Positions 45,210 through 56,900 are shown, counted from the first letter of the stretch. The stretch: DNA of 64,000 nt from Bostrychus sinensis (GCA_020698575.1 CM036256.1:2497908-2561907), one strand, 5' to 3'. Program-made: numbers and translations. The notes: generated by a model from the letters alone, not told the origin.

Positions 45210-45362
45210 CAACTCATCTTACAGCCAACTTACTATCCTTTGTTCAGAAAAAGTTGTTAAAATTGTTAAATATAGTTTTTAATAAATACATTTAATTTTT
45301 TCATTATTATTATTAATACTTTTTTTGAACAATGGATAGTAAGTTGGCTGTAAGATGAGTTG
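45210..45362. repeat. Inverted repeat, 29-bp perfect core arms
   Basis: The left arm 45210-45238 (CAACTCATCTTACAGCCAAC onward) is the exact complement of 45334-45362. The arms extend inward imperfectly by about 15 bases (TTTGTTCAGAAAAAG against CTTTTTTTGAACAAT). The loop is A/T rich, about 65 bases. It is probably the two ends of a short MITE. Confidence 0.9.
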
Positions 45363-46002
45363 AAAAAATAAATTTTTAGACATGAACATTAAAAAAATAC
45401 AGAGATACTTTTATAGTTTTTGAGTTTTCACTATTTTTTTTTTTTTTTTAACCGTGTAAAATGTAAAAAAGTGTATGATGTTTTGTGACGGTGACTTTTT
45501 TGCCTGTGAACAATAACAACGTCACTTTTTAAAATCGGTGCACGAGGGTCAAACACAAAACATAAGCAACCTGACGATGCAGAGATGACCTGTTACGTCA
45601 CCGTCTGTGCTCACAATGGTAAACCTGGAGCATAATTAAAAACTATTCTCACTTTGAAAACCTATTAAATACATTTGATTAGCACCAGTCCTGTCAATTA
45701 TCCACTGAGCGTTCATTAGGAGAAGTTTAAACTGCATGGTAGTGGCAGGAAAGATTATTATGCGTCCTCATTTTTCATTTATTTCTGCAAACGTCCATCT
45801 GTCATCTCGTCCTGAAATCCAATTATCTCTGCAGCGTCTGCTTAGTCTGAGTGTGAAGAGAAGACTGGAGATGATGCTCGGGTCATTTGGACGTGAAATT
45901 AGATAAATACAGAGGAGGCAGAAGGATGTTTAGGCCAGAGTGGTGTTGTCTAACCACTTCCCAAGGTGGATATGTGGGAAAATAAAATGCAACGGTATGA
46001 GT
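45363..46002. other. Intron with candidate conserved block
   Basis: Bases 45680-45930 are repeat-free and include CTGTCAATTATCCACTGAGC, GATTATTATGCGTCCTCA and AATCCAATTATCTCTGC. Such homeodomain-like cores in unique sequence could mark an enhancer; unproven. Confidence 0.3.
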
Positions 46003-46114
46003 TAAGGCTGCAAAATACCAGACAAATGTAATAAAGATACAGCAAATAGGGCCTACTATTCTGACTTAGTTAAATTCACGTAAAACAGACCTAGTTTAGT
46101 TCTGGTAGATTCAC

Positions 46115-46855
46115 TTAACGTTACACTGTGTAACTTTTCTCCTAAATATGTGGGGCATACTGACTTGTTTTTGTGATTTTTTGAGCGATTATAAGGCCTG
46201 AGGTGGATCTGTTGCTCCGAGCGGGGCTTCTGTACTGAGAAACCGCCCTCGCAACTTGGCCGGGAGCGCTCCGCTGTTCAGGAAGAGTCACGTGACAGGG
46301 AACGACTTGAGGCGCAGTATAACCAGGAAGCTACTTTTAGCGTTGTTATTTTCGCCAGTTCGTCAGGGCCGAAGGACACAAGAAGATGAAGACAATGTCG
46401 GACGAGGCAAGAAAAAGAAAACGTGAAAGGGACCGCACCAGATCGCAGACAAGAGTCAACATCGGACAGACTTTTGCTCGCTGGCGTCAGATGAGAGACA
46501 GAGAAGGCTGCAAATCAGATCACGTTTTTGCTTCTTTATTGTTGGGCAGGTAAATTAGCCTCTTTATTTTTTCTTTAGAACGTGCTTTTTCATACAGTTA
46601 TTAGTTGTTTTTACTGCGACCATTGCGCGATATTTGTTGATAAGCTAACGCTAGCGCTAACTCTATAGAAGATCCAGTCCAAACTTCCAAAGGTAGCAGC
46701 AGGTCAACTAAAGTTGAAACAATGATGGAAATAGACGCACGCTCGCACAGTTTCAGAAGGAGGAGGGGCCCTAGTGTTTACGTTCTGCGACGGTGCAGTG
46801 GCACCTGTGGCCTCTAGAGGCGCAAGACCGGGAATCTTACACAGTGTAACTTTAA
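46115..46855 (+). mobile_element. Family A TTAA-flanked element, copy 3
   Basis: TTAA at 46115 and 46852. The right side resumes TTAAATTCCCACTAAAACTG where the empty site at 2212 reads TTAAATTACCACTAAAACTG. The left inverted end carries a change (TTAACGTTAC). The body matches the other copies. Plus orientation, against pard3. Confidence 0.88.
46386..46553 (+). CDS. 55-codon frame of family A, copy 3
   Basis: It is intact and differs from the other three copies by one residue: ARKRKRERDRTRS instead of ARKRKCERDRTRS. The VNIGQTFARWRQMRD and KSDHVFASLLLGR parts are unchanged, as is the GGGCAG/GTAAAT donor. The basic block could be a nuclear signal or DNA-contact tail; that is inference. Its function is unknown. 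Confidence 0.5.
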   Translation: MKTMSDEARKRKRERDRTRSQTRVNIGQTFARWRQMRDREGCKSDHVFASLLLGR

Positions 46856-47239
46856 ATTCCCACTAAAACTGGACTTTTTAAACATTTTTATTTAGTCACA
46901 ACACATGTTCTTTTAAGGCTCTGGTGGAAAATGATTCTTCAGTGTAAATCTCTGTCAGATGGAAGACCACAGCGTTATTGTGATATATTTAGATTCTTGC
47001 GATACAGATATTGCGTTTGCTGATATTGCGATAATTTTGCGATATATTGTGCAGCCCTAATGCAATGTATTGTGTGGCTGTAGCAAGAATTATATTTACT
47101 CAGTAGCATTTACTACAGGATGAGAGTAGTTTTATCACAACATACGTTTTACTGTACACACCTTTGCTGGGTTTTTTTTCCGATTTTTTTTTATTGTTGT
47201 TCTTTTAGTTGACAGTGAGTTCTTTGAAACAGGTCTTAC

Positions 47240-47414
47240 TTGTTCTGAGCGCGGAGGGCGTGACTTCGATCTCGCTGGCCGTCTGGTAAGGCTGGAACGC
47301 CGACGCCGAGCCGAGGTCTGCAGCGAACAGATCCGGACTCTGGGTCCCGGTGGAGCTGGCGCTGGTCCCATCTCCGCCGTGATGAGGCTCCTGCTCCTCG
47401 TACACGGCGATCAG
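47240..47414 (-). CDS. pard3: pard3 exon: end of N-terminal domain
   Basis: This 175-bp exon encodes the last strand of the N-terminal oligomerisation domain and the following linker. The peptide starts LIAVYEEQEPHHGGDG, continues TSASSTGTQSPDLF and ends SAFQPYQTASEIEVTPSALR, matching human PARD3 from about residue 75 to 134. The acceptor is GGGTTGCAG before CTGATCGCC; the donor is AGAACAA then GTAAGA. It enters in phase 0 and leaves one base (A), which with AT of the next exon makes Asn. The preceding coding exons would be to the right, but none is visible up to the window end, so that intron is longer than 16 kb. Confidence 0.95.
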
Positions 47415-48359
47415 CTGCAACCCAACGCACAGACGACAACACCGTTACCTCACAGAACTCACAACAACATTCACTTCATCCAAATCCACTTTATTTGCAC
47501 ATAGAACAATAAATAACAATAAATTACTCTATTCACCACCAGTCCGCGTTAAAAAGGAACCAGCAAAACCAAATAAATAAAAGTAATATAATAAAATAAC
47601 AATAAATAAATACGAAGAATTAAAAACTTTATGCCCTGCTTTAAAAAAGTTATGTTCACACTGTTTACAAGGTTTGTAAATTGAACTTTAAACTGCAATA
47701 AAAATCATCAATGATCAATATTTTTCCCCAAATTTTTTTTCATTGTTTTCATGAAGTGGCTCTGAATTAATTTATATAATGACTTAATTTATCACCACTA
47801 ATAATTAACCCTTTAGATGCCAGTTTTGGATGTAAACAACTGACCTGCGTTTATGAAAATTACATTATAATTGAATAATATAAAAACTAATTTGACTTTG
47901 ACGCCTTTAATTAAAAGTGAAAATAAAAAAGGATTCCTTCTTTAATTTCCTGTTTTCCTGCAGCAAACTCAATACAATTTGCAAAATTTCAATCCCAGCA
48001 ATCACAGCCAAAGTTACCTCAACAAACGGACCACGACTATAACTTTCCTTTAACAGAGCACGAGGATTAAAATGCAAATGGAAACATGATCTGACTGTGA
48101 ACAGCCATTGTTCCTGATAGAAGTGAACCAAATAATTACTCAGATGCAGCAGCTCGGAGGGTACAGCCGTTTGTTTATACTGCCATTGTGTCCTTGGGCA
48201 AGACACATTTGGCTCTGATGTCTGTGTACACCGGTGAATGAATGTGTGAATGAATGAGATGCTTGTGAGTGTGAAAGAGTGAACGGTTCTTTGAGGTAAA
48301 GTGCTTTGAGGCTCATGGAGAAAACAAAAAGAAAAGCTCAAATCTAATTTAATGGCAGC
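47415..48359. other. Intron with SINE/LINE-like fragment
   Basis: Bases 48185-48320 contain TGTCCTTGGGCAAGACACAT and GTAAAGTGCTTTGAGGCTC, a common fish dispersed repeat. Bases 47480-47900 are A/T rich with nothing assignable. Confidence 0.5.
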
Positions 48360-48750
48360 AACACATATTGTGGTTTGTGCACCTGAACAGTTAAAAAACA
48401 GAGCAGCAGTAGTATTCTGTTTGAGTAATGCTGTATGCTGAGGCGCTGCCCTTCTCCAGAGCTGAAAACGCTCGGTCTCACGGCTCTACATAGACAAACG
48501 TAAAGCCCAGACACCGTCACTGGACTCGTTCTGATCATTTCAGCCTTAAACCTCCGTCACTACCAAGCATCAGCTCAGAAATCTATCTGTTAGCATCAAG
48601 TCACTAACAGCCGTGCTAGTTAGCCATTTTATGCTCTGTCCATTCCCCAGTGTTGCCAGCAGGGGGTGACAGAACCTAATCCAAGCGTTCTCTGCAGAGT
48701 CACAGTAACAGCAACAGATTTTCCACAGACACATTATTTTATCCCTCCTG
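48360..48750 (-). mobile_element. Family C element, copy 4 (reverse)
   Basis: It follows the complete copy at 35750 through GTATGCTGAGGCGCTGCCCT, CCAGACACCGTCACTGGACT and CCCCAGTGTTGCCAGCAGGG. Both ends are worn and no TTAA is clear. Confidence 0.6.
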
Positions 48751-50132
48751 CAGCCCTAAGACAATTTTATGATTGTAGTTTTTTGTGGATAACTTTTGCT
48801 GTGTTGATTCAAATGGCATAGATTTTGCCTCAGGTGTGTATTTTTGGATGAATTTTTAAAAAATTCTCTTAAAAAGGTGTCTAAAAATAGTTCCACCTTT
48901 ACCCCTAAGACATTTTTTCTGCCATTGACTGACATTAAAACAACATTTTTATTAAACACTGTCTCTGCAATATAATTTCACATTTTTATCAAGTATTTCA
49001 TGGATTCATGATAGTGAGGGATTGGAATTTTAGTTTTTATTGTTTTTCACTAGGTGGCGCCATTTCCCCCATATATGGTAGACAGAGGTATAAATGTGGA
49101 GATGGCCACATTAGTGTTTGTATAAATGATCAAGCCTACAAGGAAAATAAAAACATTTTGTGAACTAAAATGATTTGGGTGTGTTTTTGTCATAAATTGG
49201 TGTGAAAGTGTTTGTTGAGAAGTTTGTTTGTGTTTGCGTGAGCACAAATCCAAAATGTAGTTCTTACAGAGATGTGCACATCAGGGCAAAGTAGAAAAAG
49301 GTCCCAGACTGAGCAGAGGCAGAGGTTTGTGCTGGATGTGTCTGCACCACACAAACTGGAATTTAAGGCTTACATTTCATAAACAGAACACATCACACAC
49401 AGACATTTTGCTGTGTGTGATGAGGACTGAAGTCATGGTAAATGGAATTATTGACCATTAGATCAATTTTCTATGGCAGTCTTTATTGGTGCATTTTTTT
49501 TATTTTATTTTTTAGTGCTTAGGGCGAAAGGTGAGACTAAAACGTTGGGTTAAGTTATAAAAAAAGCATAATATGGCAACTTTAAATTGAATTTTATGTC
49601 TTTAATTTTACTGTCAGTGCTAGTGTATTACAACTCTCAGTGCTTACGTTAACCTGATGATATCTACCACACAGGAAAGCCTCCAGTCTCCCAAACACGC
49701 CGTCCTAAACGCCCAAAATCAATAAGACATGGCACATATGCACAAAGTGTCCAGACAGAGAGGAGAGACATTTATCCACAGACGATTACCCCCACCCCCC
49801 CACTCCCCCAGAATCCATTACTGCACCAGCGCACGGCCCATTCAGACCCAGCATTAGCGCTTTTCCACAACATTAACTCTTCATCTGAGGAGCGCCGAGC
49901 AGCTCCCTGTACAAACACGTTCCCATTAACCTCTTTATGTAAACGCGCACACATCCAGACGGCAGCGCGGGCCCCAGGTGAGCGCACGAGAGCGGTGTAA
50001 CGAGCTAATGAAGGTCAGCGGACAGAGGGCCGGGTCAGAGAGGCCATCCATGCATCTGATGAGACGTAGCTGCAGTTTGGACTCAAGTTTATGAGAAAAT
50101 ACGCATTTTAGCGCTCAGAATGTGAGGCTAAA
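48751..50132. other. Intron with candidate conserved block
   Basis: Bases 49780-50070 are repeat-free and GC-balanced (CCCATTCAGACCCAGCATTA, then CGAGCTAATGAAGGTCAGCG). This could be conserved. A C run lies at 49789-49809. Bases 48751-49770 show nothing assignable. Confidence 0.3.
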
Positions 50133-50140
50133 GGCTAAAG

Positions 50141-50647
50141 CAGAGGTGTCCAAAGTGTGGCCCGCGGGCCATTTGTGGCACGGTCTGAGATTTCATACGG
50201 CCCTCAGCTTCTATGAAACAATGCATTACTTATGGCCCTCCAGCACTTTCGTAGTGTTTCTGTCGCTTTGTCTGTATATTTATGCATCTCATCTAATACT
50301 CTCTGCGTTGTATTTTCAAATTAGTGTCGAAAAATAATTGCAGTTTTTATGTTCAGAGATGTTATTTTTTTGTGAATTAGATTAGACTGAACTTTATTAA
50401 TCTCACAGTAGAGAAATGCACTTGTTTAGGTGGCTCTTATACAGAATAAAGTGCAGAAAGCAAGAAAATAAAGTGAGCATGCATAATTATTTGGCTTTTG
50501 AAAACAAAATCCTTATCAAACAATGCACATTTTATTTATTCTGTACATGCGTTCAGTTTTTAGAAAGCATCAGGAGCGACTGTTGGCCCTTGAAGATTTG
50601 CACATCTCTAGATCTGGCCCTCATTGGAAAAAGTTTGGACGCTCCTG
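50141..50647. mobile_element. hAT-type element with perfect 8-bp duplication
   Basis: The ends are CAGAGGTGTCCAAAGT and, complemented, CAGGAGCGTCCAAACT. GGCTAAAG is exact at 50133-50140 and 50648-50655. Inside are TGGCCCGCGGGCC and TCTGGCCCTCATTGG, usual for this fish family, and a LINE-like segment around 50376-50402 (TTAGATTAGACTGAACTTTA). Confidence 0.9.
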
Positions 50648-50809
50648 GGCTAAAGGCTAATCCCAGTGCACACAGTGGACCATGAAATATGAAATATAAT
50701 CTGACAAATCTTCTTAAAGTGGTTTTGAGGTGTAAATTTTATGTGGTTGCACGCTAACAGCAACATAATTGGGGCAAAAAAATATTCTGCAATTTTTATG
50801 TTTTTTTTT

Positions 50810-51450
50810 TTTTTTAGCTTTCTCCCATGTTATAAGGTAAAAAACAGACCTGGAGTTCTGTTTCATTCACGCCTGTGTGAGTAATCCTGTATTCTCTGGC
50901 GCTGCGTTTCCGAGGCCTCAGTTCCAACCAAACTCCACCCACTCCAGGAAGCACTGACCAATCAACAACCAGCCCTCTACATCCTGTCTGCTCTCAGTCA
51001 TGTATCCAAAAAAACAGCGTACAGCTCTGTTTCGATTACTTTGTCGATTTTTTTTTTTGATTACTCGATTAATAATCAGATAATGAAGCGCGAGTAAAAA
51101 GATGTTTTATAGTTCCCTTTAAAGTTGGTGTTTTTAACATTTTTTTTTACTGTTTCTGTGGCTTTGCTGCTCTGTGTTGGTAATAAACCTCCTCTCTAAA
51201 CAAATATGTTTCAGAATCTGTGAACAACCTGTTAGTGATTAATCCATTATGATGATAATTTCAATAACTGAATATAATCTGATCAGTTGTTGCAGCCATA
51301 GCCACGGATTCCTCACAGACATTTGACAATTTGTGGTACAAAAGCATGATACATACAAGTTTAAGGAAGTAAGCAGCTTTTTTTCCCCTCTGTTACTGTT
51401 CAAAAGGCCGTAACAGAGCTGCCCTCTGCTGGTCTCTTCACCTATTTCTT
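50810..51450 (-). mobile_element. Family D element, copy 3 (reverse), split by a MITE
   Basis: Bases 50860-51025 are the complement of the family D right half (AGGAAGCACTGACCAATCAA). The left half resumes at about 51305 with CACGGATTCCTCACAGACAT. Family G sequence lies between. Confidence 0.65.
51030..51304. mobile_element. Family G MITE, copy 3
   Basis: GATTACTCGATTAATAATCA at the left and GATCAGTTGTTGCAGCCATA at the right mark the family G body. The left terminus is missing or degenerate. It interrupts family D copy 3. Confidence 0.6.
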
Positions 51451-51929
51451 TATGGCATGCTGCTTGATGTCATGTAAGCACATATTGATGCCTAAAAATA
51501 AAAAAAAAGCAGTAATCTCCAAGTCTCTGTATAATTATTCTTCTTCCCAAAGGCAGCCCACAGCAGTGATTGGCTCCACGCTGCCCCCTGCTGCCCTCCA
51601 GGGCCATTACACAGAGCACTTAGGTAACAGCTCAGCGTGTGTTTGAGCTGTTACCTAAGTGTTGGGTGTTTCACATTTCCATTAAAGTCAAGCCAAAAAT
51701 AACAATAACAAAAACTGCACAAGTCACTCCCAGCTCGTAAATCATCTGGGAAACTCCGCTGGAACAAACCACAGGAAGAAAAACTGCAAGAGGTCTGTAG
51801 GTCTGACAAGATTTAACGCTTTAGAAACAGAGTTAGTCCATTCACAGCAGTATGGAAAACTAAAAATGACTTGTTACATTTACACAGACCACTCATAGAC
51901 AGCCGTGGGAATGGGGAAAGGTAAAGCAA

Positions 51930-52165
51930 ATAGATTAGCGCTGCAACAACAAATCAGATTAACTGATTATAATCGATTATTGAAATGAATGTAGTTTTTA
52001 TTTAATCATTAGCTGGAGTATGACCAGAGTCAGAAACATGTCATGTACTGAGAGGAGGTTTATCACCAACACAGAGCAACTAAAACTGTTCAAAACAATG
52101 GACAGTTTGTATTTGTGATTAAAAATAGCTTTTGGAGTACATAGGCTTTTTCCAAACATTCTCAA
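51930..52165. mobile_element. Family G MITE, copy 4 (reverse, partial)
   Basis: It starts AGCGCTGCAACAACAAATCA and contains ACTGATTATAATCGATTATT and GAGGAGGTTTATCACCAAC, the reverse of copy 3. The other end is lost. The gap 51451-51929 shows nothing assignable. Confidence 0.55.
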
Positions 52166-52598
52166 GTGACACAGTTGTCACTTCATCTGGTTTCAATTTT
52201 GTAAAAATGAAGTGATTTTTGGTAGATATTAACTTTTTTTTTACGGTAACCATAAAACACCTTAAGTTTTGCAGCCCTAAAATAGATAAATATGGAACTG
52301 TAAAAGTAAATCGATAAATAAATGTGGAAAATGCAAAAGTAAATAGATAATAAAAAGCCTATTTCTACTTTTTTATGGCCAGAATGTATGCATGTATGCA
52401 TAAATGTATTTATTTATTTCTACCTAAGTCATTTCTAGTCTTTTATACACCATGGCTGCACAATGTGAGAAATATGTGATATTCCTGAATTTCCCAATCT
52501 AATCTATTAAACAATAACTGTTTATAATCACAATATGACAAAAGAACAGCAGCACGGTTTACAGCCTTTAGACACATTATGTGACTGAAATAAGAACT

Positions 52599-55305
52599 GA
52601 GTCCAGTCCCAGACCAGTCCCAGACCAGTCCCAGACCAGTCCCAGACCAGTCCCAGACCAGTCCCAGACCAGTCCCAGACCAGCGTGAACTGAGACCAGT
52701 CTGAGACCAGTCCCAGACCAGTCCGAGACCAGTCCCAGACCAGTCCCAGACCAGTCCGAGACCAGTCCGAGACCAGTCCCAGACCAGTCCGAGACCAGCG
52801 TGAACTGAGACCAGTCTGAGACCAGTCCCAGACCAGTCCCAGACCAGTCCCAGACCAGTCCCAGACCAGTCCCAGACCAGTCCGAGACCAGTCCCAGACC
52901 AGTCCCAGACCAGCGTGAACTGAGACCAGTCTGAGACCAGTCCCAGACCAGTCCGAGACCAGTCCCAGACCAGTCCCAGACCAGTCCGAGACCAGTCCGA
53001 GACCAGTCCCAGACCAGTCCGAGACCAGCGTGAACTGAGACCAGTCTGAGACCAGTCCCAGACCAGTCCCAGACCAGTCCCAGACCAGTCCCAGACCAGT
53101 CCCAGACCAGTCCCAGACCAGTCCCAGACCAGTCCCAGACCAGTCCCAGACCAGCGTGAACTGAGACCAGTCTGAGACCAGTCCCAGACCAGTCCGAGAC
53201 CAGTCCCAGACCAGTCCCAGACCAGTCCGAGACCAGTCCGAGACCAGTCCCAGACCAGTCCGAGACCAGCGTGAACTGAGACCAGTCTGAGACCAGTCCC
53301 AGACCAGTCCCAGACCAGTCCCAGACCAGTCCCAGACCAGTCCCAGACCAGTCCCAGACCAGTCCGAGACCAGTCCCAGACCAGTCCGAGACCAGCGTGA
53401 ACTGAGACCAGTCTGAGACCAGTCCCAGACCAGTCCGAGACCAGTCCCAGACCAGTCCCAGACCAGTCCGAGACCAGTCCGAGACCAGTCCCAGACCAGT
53501 CTGAGACCAGTCCCAGACCAGTCCCAGACCAGTCCCAGACCAGTCCCAGACCAGTCCGAGACCAGTCCCAGACCAGTCCGAGACCAGAGTGAACTGAGAC
53601 CAGTCTGAGACCAGTCCCAGACCAGTCCGAGACCAGTCCCAGACCAGTCCGAGACCAGAGTGAACTGAGACCAGTCTGAGACCAGTCCCAGACCAGTCCG
53701 AGACCAGTCCCAGACCAGTCCGAGACCAGCGTGAACTGAGACCAGTCCGAGACCAGTCCCAGACCAGTCCGAGACCAGTCCCAGACCAGTCCCAGACCAG
53801 TCCGAGACCAGTCCGAGACCAGTCCCAGACCAGTCTGAGACCAGTCCCAGACCAGTCCCAGACCAGTCCCAGACCAGTCCCAGACCAGTCCGAGACCAGT
53901 CCCAGACCAGTCCCAGACCAGTCCCAGACCAGTCCGAGACCAGTCCGAGACCAGTCCCAGACCAGTCTGAGACCAGTCCCAGACCAGTCCCAGACCAGTC
54001 CCAGACCAGTCCCAGACCAGTCCGAGACCAGTCCCAGACCAGTCCGAGACCAGAGTGAACTGAGACCAGTCTGAGACCAGTCCCAGACCAGTCCGAGACC
54101 AGTCCCAGACCAGTCCCAGACCAGTCCGAGACCAGCGTGAACTGAGACCAGTCCGAGACCAGTCCCAGACCAGTCCGAGACCAGTCCCAGACCAGTCCCA
54201 GACCAGTCCGAGACCAGTCCGAGACCAGTCCCAGACCAGTCTGAGACCAGTCCCAGACCAGTCCCAGACCAGTCCCAGACCAGTCCCAGACCAGTCCGAG
54301 ACCAGTCCCAGACCAGTCCCAGACCAGTCTGAGACCAGTCCCAGACCAGTCCCAGACCAGTCCCAGACCAGTCCCAGACCAGTCCCAGACCAGTCCCAGA
54401 CCAGCGTGAACTGAGACCAGTCCGAGACCAGTCCCAGACCAGTCCCAGACCAGTCCGAGACCAGTCCGAGACCAGTCCCAGACCAGGCCGAGACCAGCGT
54501 GAACTGAGACCAGTCTGAGACCAGTCCCAGACCAGTCCGAGACCAGTCCCAGACCAGTCCCAGACCAGTCCCAGACCAGTCCGAGACCAGTCCCAGACCA
54601 GTCCGAGACCAGTCCCAGACCAGTCCCAGACCAGTCCCAGACCAGTCCGAGACCAGTCCCAGACCAGTCCAAGACCAGTCCCAGACCAGTCCCAGACCAG
54701 TCCGAGACCAGTCCCAGACCAGTCCGAGACCAGCGTGAACTGAGACCAGTCTGAGACCAGTCCCAGACCAGTCCGAGACCAGTCCCAGACCAGTCCCAGA
54801 CCAGTCCCAGACCAGTCCGAGACCAGTCCCAGACCAGTCCGAGACCAGAGTGAACTGAGACCAGTCTGAGACCAGTCCCAGACCAGTCCGAGACCAGTCC
54901 CAGACCAGTCCGAGACCAGCGTGAACTGAGACCAGTCCGAGACCAGTCCCAGACCAGTCCGAGACCAGTCCCAGACCAGTCCCAGACCAGTCCGAGACCA
55001 GTCCGAGACCAGTCCCAGACCAGTCTGAGACCAGTCCCAGACCAGTCCCAGACCAGTCCCAGACCAGTCCCAGACCAGTCCGAGACCAGTCCCAGACCAG
55101 TCCCAGACCAGTCCGAGACCAGAGTGAACTGAGACCAGTCCTAGACCAGTCTGAGACCAGTCCAAGACCAGTCCGAGACCAGTCTGAGACCAGTCCGAGA
55201 CCAGTCCTAGACCAGTCCGAGACCAGTCCGAGACCAGTCCTAGACCAGTCTGAGACCAGAGTGAACTGAGACCAGAGTGAACTGAGACCAAGACCAGGCC
55301 GAGAC
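52599..55305 (-). repeat. 11-bp minisatellite GTCTGGGACTG, 2.7 kb
   Basis: This is the largest array, about 245 units. On the plus strand units read CCCAGACCAGT with CCGAGACCAGT and TCTGAGACCAG variants. A marker GCGTGAACTGAGACC (or GAGTGAACTG) recurs, at 52683, 52799, 52913 and 53028 for example, giving higher-order units of about 115 bp on the left and irregular spacing to the right. Two open frames of 714 and 904 codons on the minus strand are artefacts of a stop-free 11-bp unit. It lies upstream of the 47-kb exon. Confidence 0.97.
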
Positions 55306-55600
55306 TTTTAAGAACTGATCTTTAAATATTTTTAAATCTTTATTAAAAACCCATTTGTTTGCACTGACTTTTAACACAAGCTGAGCTGGACATTTGATTG
55401 CTATTATTATGTATTTAATTGTTTTATTTAATTTTATCATTGTGTGCTTTTAGTGTATTAACGTGCTCGTTTTACTTGTTTTATTTATTATTTATTCAAG
55501 TATTGCACTTTGTTGGCAGGTGAAGCACTTCGGGCAGCGATTGTTGTTGTAAATGTGCTCTACAAATAAACTTTGACCTTGACTGAGATCGAGACCAAGG
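55306..55600 (+). mobile_element. LINE 3' tail
   Basis: AAATCTTTATTAAAAACCCA through GTGCTCTACAAATAAACTTT resembles an L2-type LINE 3' end in forward orientation, directly abutting the 11-bp array. Another GACCAAGGCAAACCGAGACC unit follows, so the array may once have extended past it. Confidence 0.65.
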
Positions 55601-56900
55601 CAAACCGAGACCAGACTCTGTGAACTAACACTAAATGAAGGAGAAACGTTTTTAAAAAGTGGTTCAAATACTTCACACTGATCACAAACAGAAAACAGAT
55701 CGCTGTCCTGGTTTTTCTGAGGCTGAAAATTATGAAGGACAGTATTTTCTTATAACGCTATAAAATCTCAGAAAATCTCAAAGACCACCTCATCCAAGAC
55801 TGTGTAAAATTGGTTCCAAGCCAAAGACTAAGACTTTTGTAAATGTAATTATACAGAAGATAAATTAACGGAGACTTCTTTGAGATACAGATGATGCAAT
55901 TGTTGATAAATTTGCTAAACGTTCTCTCTCTTACAGCATTGTTTTAAAACGGTCAAGCTGTAACACATCACTGTCCAACACCAACAGATCGTTCTCCTTC
56001 TTCTGCAAACACTGTCCCTCTTCTAAACATAACATTTTCAATCTGCAGAGTCATTTCTTAAACATTTCAGGGCAAAAAAAAAGTGGGTTGTGTGTGAAAA
56101 AACCCCAAATCTCCGGCTGAGAGTCAAAAAAAAAGAAGCAAAACCTTTAGGAGAGCGACCGTTTTCACAGCTGTGTAATCCAAAACACCTCCAGTTTGAG
56201 TCAGGAAAGTGCAAGTTGGACCATTCCCCGGTCACAAGAAGAATTATGGATGAAAAGTCGAGAGCTTGCAACAGGGTTTTTCCAAACGCAGACAAATGGA
56301 GGCCGCGGTGTTTACGCAAGAGTTGGGTTTCACAGTAAAAACCAGGTCATGTGATACGAGCCGCTATTAAGACGTCGTTATGAAGGACGGCGAAGGAAAG
56401 GCCTCGCTGCGGTCAGTCCCGGGACGTTTGCTGTGAGTGAGAAGTGACGCGTGACAAGTTCGTTAGGTACAAGTGAAGTAAAGTCTGTGGGGGAAGAGGT
56501 AAGGAGTCTGAAAAATGTGGATTCAATTAAGGAAGGACAGAGACTGGCATTTTTCTGTACAGTAAAAGTTATCCGAGCTCATGTTTTTGTAGATTAAAAG
56601 GTGCTTTGATATTTACATTTTGACTTTTTTTTCTTAGTTTTTGTCTTTATTATGTATTTATTTTATTTTTTCACATTCTATTTTATTTTACGTGTATTTA
56701 TTTGTCTTTTGTCGTCCGTTTAATATGTGTTTTTTGTCTGGATCTTTTATTGTAACTTGATTTGTTTTGTGTTAATTGTTTTATTATCTTCTAAGAAAAT
56801 CTCTAAATAAATCATACATAAAAAAGGTGCTATGAGCAGTGTATAGTTTTTATATTTCATAACAAATATCCACATGCGCCCAGATGTGATGTAAACATGT
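55601..56900. other. Intron with possible LINE end
   Basis: Bases 56630-56825 are T-rich and end AAATCTCTAAATAAATCATA with a short A run, like an L1-type tail. The rest, including frames near 56038-56338, is unrecognised. Confidence 0.4.

Larger units (their letters stand above)
46003..47059. mobile_element. Family B repeat, copy 2, carrying family A
   Basis: It starts TAAGGCTGCAAAATACC and ends TATATTGTGCAGCCCTA. From 46856 onward it matches 2217-2420 almost exactly. The family A element at 46115-46855 sits at the TTAA that is single in copy 1. Confidence 0.75.
2694..47414 (-). other. pard3: pard3-type gene, partial transcription unit (five exons)
   Basis: Five minus-strand exons form one partial gene for a Par-3 family polarity scaffold. 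Par-3 proteins act with PAR-6 and atypical PKC at apical cell junctions, holding the complex through an N-terminal oligomerisation domain and three PDZ domains. Exons were recognised by motifs such as HHGGDGTSASSTGTQSP, SRKNPTRWSTTAGFLK and NDGGPLGIHVVPFS, which match vertebrate PARD3 from memory. All internal phases agree: the exon at 47 kb ends with one base over, 40 kb takes two and ends clean, 39 kb is clean at both ends, 6 kb ends with two over, and 2.7 kb takes one. Introns in order are about 6.7, 1.2, 32.9 and 3.2 kb. The first exons and everything after mid-PDZ1 lie outside the window. Which teleost copy (pard3aa or pard3ab) cannot be told here. Confidence 0.93.

Noticed and set aside
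52528..55291. Open frames of 714 and 904 codons (Trp/Ser/Gly/Leu repeats)
   Set aside because: They fall entirely in an 11-bp tandem array whose unit has no stop codon in the relevant frames; overlapping frames are open together and no splice or start context supports a gene.
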